From an uncultured Bacillota bacterium (lineage in GTDB: Bacteria > Bacillota_I > Bacilli_A > RFN20 > CAG-826): a stretch of 15,341 nt of DNA. Each line of letters begins with the position of its first letter. Positions within the stretch are counted from its first letter, which is position 1. The notes under the pieces were generated by a model that was not told where the DNA came from, made no database searches, and saw only the letters and a program-made list of their open reading frames with translations. Positions 13,025 to 15,341 of the stretch are shown here, piece by piece. The stretch spans positions 1 through 15,341 of the forward strand of contig CAMOEH010000011.1 of assembly GCA_946612055.1 (NCBI GenBank), read 5' to 3'. A program made the translations under genes and the position numbers.

Positions 13025-15319
13025 ATGGAAAGAAAAAACAAAGCAAACATAGTTCCAAAACCGAGTGGCGAGAAAGTTTCCTCTTTCGTCCAGTTGAAGG
13101 ATATCAACAAAATCTACCCCAATGGCGTTCAAGCCGTTTATGACTTCAACATCGATATCGACAAAAACGAATTCATCGTCCTTGTCGGGCCTTCTGGATG
13201 TGGTAAATCCACGACCCTTCGCATGATTGCCGGTTTGGAAGACATCACCAGTGGATATCTATATATCGATCAGGCCCTTTCCAATTACACGCCTAGCAAG
13301 AACCGTAATATCTCCATGGTGTTCCAAAATTACGCCCTCTATCCTCAGATGACGGTTTATGACAACATCGCTTTCCCTTTAAGGGCCAAGAAATATCGGA
13401 AGCCCATATTTGCTATTGAACTTCTAGCCATCAAAGAAGCCAGAGAAATCATCGAAAAACGTATCGAAGAATACCTTCTCGCCAAGATGGAAGCCGGAAG
13501 AAAAGATATCAATTACACAACGAAGATCGAATTCATCGCGACAAAACTATGCGTCTCCGATCAAGCCGTTCGTCTTTTGGGAAAATTCAAAATCGCAAAA
13601 GCTTCGGATTTAGATAACCCTGGCAAAACCAAGAAAACGCTCCGCGAGGAAATCTTGGAAGATTTGCTTGCAAAAGAAGAGAAAGAACAAGAAAAAGTTG
13701 CCAAAAAAGGCTATGAACTCGATGGCGATTTCCATTATCTCAAAGACGGCGAAATGCTTTACCGTGAACGAAAGCTCACCGAGCAAGAAATCCGTCAAAG
13801 TGTTTTCGAAGCCGCTTCCATTTTGGATCTAGGTCCCTATCTTGACCGTCGTCCTCGCGAACTTTCTGGCGGGCAGATGCAGCGCGTTGCTTTAGGAAGA
13901 GCCATCGTCCGAAACGCCAAACTCTTCTTGATGGATGAACCTTTATCCAATCTTGATGCCAAACTCCGTGTCGCGATGCGTTCGGAGATCGTCCGTATCC
14001 ACGAACAAATCGGCGCGACGACAATTTACGTTACTCACGACCAAACCGAAGCCATGACGATGGCCACTAAAATCGTTGTCATGTCCAAAGGCTGGGTTCA
14101 ACAAATCGGAACCCCAGAAGAGATCTATAACCATCCGAAAAACATCTTCGTTGCCACCTTCATTGGGGCTCCTGCGATGAACATTTTCGATGCAATTTAT
14201 GATAACGGGTCCCTTGTTTTTGGAGATGGTTACAAAATTGCCCTTACTCCGGAAGAGAAGAAACGGCACGATACTTATTTCCAAGAGAAGATTGATGATT
14301 TGAAGCGCCTTTTGGCAACCGAAGATTTCATCAAACTAAAAGCCATCAAGGCGATTGACGAAGCGTTATTTGCTCCTTGCTTTGTCTCTTCCGCCTATTT
14401 AGAAAAAGAAATCTCTGAGATGGCGCGTTTATCCGCCTCTTATCCCTTCGCGGAGAAAGCGGTGGCCATCAAATCCCAATTGGAAAGTAACAAAGAGACG
14501 ATTATTCACCAATTCAATGATTTGCTTCTTGTAAACGAAGAAAAGAAGCTCAAGGAGATTTCCGAGATTATCGTCTCCTTAGAAGATGAGCATGGCCTTG
14601 CTTGCAAATCTCAATTAGAAACACTGTTGGCGGCTTTGCCTGCACCAAAAATCGAAAGACAAGAAGAATTGCTTGGCCTTCTTTCCAAGATTCAAGAATT
14701 GAAAGAAGAGGCAATCACCAATAACGCCAACGCCGTCATTGGATTATTCAAACACTTTGATCTAGGCAAGCTTTATCGCCCTTCTTTCAAAGGAAATCTC
14801 CTTTCCTTAAGGAAGCCGTTACTTACATTTGAAAAGATTTCTTCTACGGATTTGAGCAAACTTCATAACGCCCAAGTCTTTAATAAGGCCGAAGCCAAAC
14901 AAAGCGAAGCCCTTTATTACCAAAAGCCCAAGGGCAAACCCAAGAAATCGAAACATCACTTCAACCTCAATTCCAAGAGCATCGAGTTCATCAGCAACCT
15001 TTATGACGTGGCTGAAAATTTGCTAAATCGATGCACGGAGGCCCTAAATGGACCGCATCATCTTCGTGTCGGCATCCGTCCAGAAGATATCCATCAAGAA
15101 GGAACCTTCTCTGGAAAGACAAGCGATGCTTTCGAAGTCGAATCCGAAATCGTCGAGCTTCTTGGCAGCGAACTGCTCGTCCATTTCAATTGGGATAACG
15201 CGAAAGCGGTGGCCAAAATCGCTACCGAGCACCTTGTGAAGCCACATAGCAAAATCAAACTCGTTTTCCGTCGCGACAAATTGCTTTTATTCGATGAAGT
15301 TTCGGGGGACACAATCTAA
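13025..15319 (+). CDS. Enlarged MalK/MsmK/UgpC-type ABC ATPase with two insertions
   Basis: A 764-residue ATPase (family norm about 360-370), SD AAAGGGG, starting 15 bases after the permease stop. All catalytic motifs are intact: Walker A GPSGCGKST at 55-63, Q-loop Gln101, signature LSGGQ at 280-284, Walker B LFLMDEP at 300-306, D-loop SNLD at 308-311 and H-loop His338. About 115 extra residues, mostly charged and helical, sit between FPLRAKK (117-123) and the LTEQEIRQSV helix (251-260), in the helical subdomain. About 265 more (roughly 408-675), Lys/Glu-rich and helical, split the C-terminal TOBE/OB domain, whose second half resumes at HLRVGIRPEDI (679-689). Both insertions keep frame and no stop or frameshift is seen, so the gene looks functional. 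It should power import through the two permeases encoded upstream. The enlarged form recalls the long UgpC-type ATPases of Mycoplasma; the insertions may be regulatory or contact sites. Confidence 0.92.
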   Translation: MERKNKANIVPKPSGEKVSSFVQLKDINKIYPNGVQAVYDFNIDIDKNEFIVLVGPSGCGKSTTLRMIAGLEDITSGYLYIDQALSNYTPSKNRNISMVFQNYALYPQMTVYDNIAFPLRAKKYRKPIFAIELLAIKEAREIIEKRIEEYLLAKMEAGRKDINYTTKIEFIATKLCVSDQAVRLLGKFKIAKASDLDNPGKTKKTLREEILEDLLAKEEKEQEKVAKKGYELDGDFHYLKDGEMLYRERKLTEQEIRQSVFEAASILDLGPYLDRRPRELSGGQMQRVALGRAIVRNAKLFLMDEPLSNLDAKLRVAMRSEIVRIHEQIGATTIYVTHDQTEAMTMATKIVVMSKGWVQQIGTPEEIYNHPKNIFVATFIGAPAMNIFDAIYDNGSLVFGDGYKIALTPEEKKRHDTYFQEKIDDLKRLLATEDFIKLKAIKAIDEALFAPCFVSSAYLEKEISEMARLSASYPFAEKAVAIKSQLESNKETIIHQFNDLLLVNEEKKLKEISEIIVSLEDEHGLACKSQLETLLAALPAPKIERQEELLGLLSKIQELKEEAITNNANAVIGLFKHFDLGKLYRPSFKGNLLSLRKPLLTFEKISSTDLSKLHNAQVFNKAEAKQSEALYYQKPKGKPKKSKHHFNLNSKSIEFISNLYDVAENLLNRCTEALNGPHHLRVGIRPEDIHQEGTFSGKTSDAFEVESEIVELLGSELLVHFNWDNAKAVAKIATEHLVKPHSKIKLVFRRDKLLLFDEVSGDTI

Positions 15320-15329
15320 GGAGAGAACC

Positions 15330-15341
15330 ATGAACAAGAAT
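15330..15341 (+). CDS. Start of a further gene, cut by the window edge
   Basis: ATG at 15330 begins MNKN..., preceded by the strong SD AAGGAGAG (15318-15325), which overlaps the stop of the ATPase gene. The SD and 10-base gap support a real start in the same operon. MNKN could begin a signal peptide or a cytoplasmic protein; nothing more can be said. Confidence 0.6.

Noticed and set aside
1..15341. Genes on the - strand, tRNA/rRNA genes, CRISPR arrays, insertion sequences
   Set aside because: The - strand open frames mirror + strand genes and show no domain or SD; no repeat-spacer pattern, transposase or structural RNA signature was seen.

Overview
All supported genes in this window lie on the + strand, and gene starts and intergenic signals look bacterial. 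Shine-Dalgarno (SD) sequences of the AAAGGGG/GGAGG type, Gram-positive lipoboxes (LAGC, LFGC, LISC, VTGC, LSGC), a LacI operator placed inside a sigma-A-like promoter, and a strong preference for TAA stops (12 TAA, 3 TGA, no TAG among gene ends) suggest a low-to-mid GC Firmicutes/Bacilli. An uncultured, gut-associated, Mollicutes-like lineage is plausible, because an enlarged MalK-type ATPase recalls those of Mycoplasma; this placement is inference. The genetic code looks standard: Trp is written TGG throughout, and the single internal TGA sits where an Arg is expected.

Region 1 (1-3368) carries surface and glycan genes. It holds the 3' end of a GLUG-type beta-repeat surface protein. An ATGA overlap couples it to a lipid-anchored tyrosine-phosphatase-like lipoprotein. 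A GH28 polygalacturonase-type gene follows, interrupted by one in-frame TGA.

Region 2 (about 3480-6090) is a small regulatory and membrane cluster: a double-HTH XRE regulator with a C-terminal membrane helix, two tandem paralogous solo winged-helix proteins of 73 and 76 residues, a 97-residue membrane protein and a leucine-rich-repeat lipoprotein. A clear rho-independent terminator closes it. Both solo regulators have leader sequences that can fold over their own SD.

Region 3 (6130-15341) is a carbohydrate uptake locus. An extended -10 promoter leads to a lipoprotein SGNH/sialate-O-acetylesterase-like esterase, followed by a LacI regulator with its own promoter. A promoter with a LacI-type palindrome between -35 and -10 then drives a BIG2-plus-lectin-like lipoprotein, a family 1 solute-binding lipoprotein, two MalF/MalG-type permeases and a 764-residue MalK/MsmK-type ATPase, which is about twice the normal length because of two large insertions. 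A further gene begins at the right edge.

Taken together, the locus reads as follows: surface esterase and glycan-binding lipoproteins prepare and capture an acetylated oligosaccharide, the ABC importer takes it up, and LacI senses the product. The GH28 gene has no visible signal peptide, so if functional it would act in the cytoplasm, possibly on pectic oligosaccharides. The substrate itself cannot be read from the sequence.
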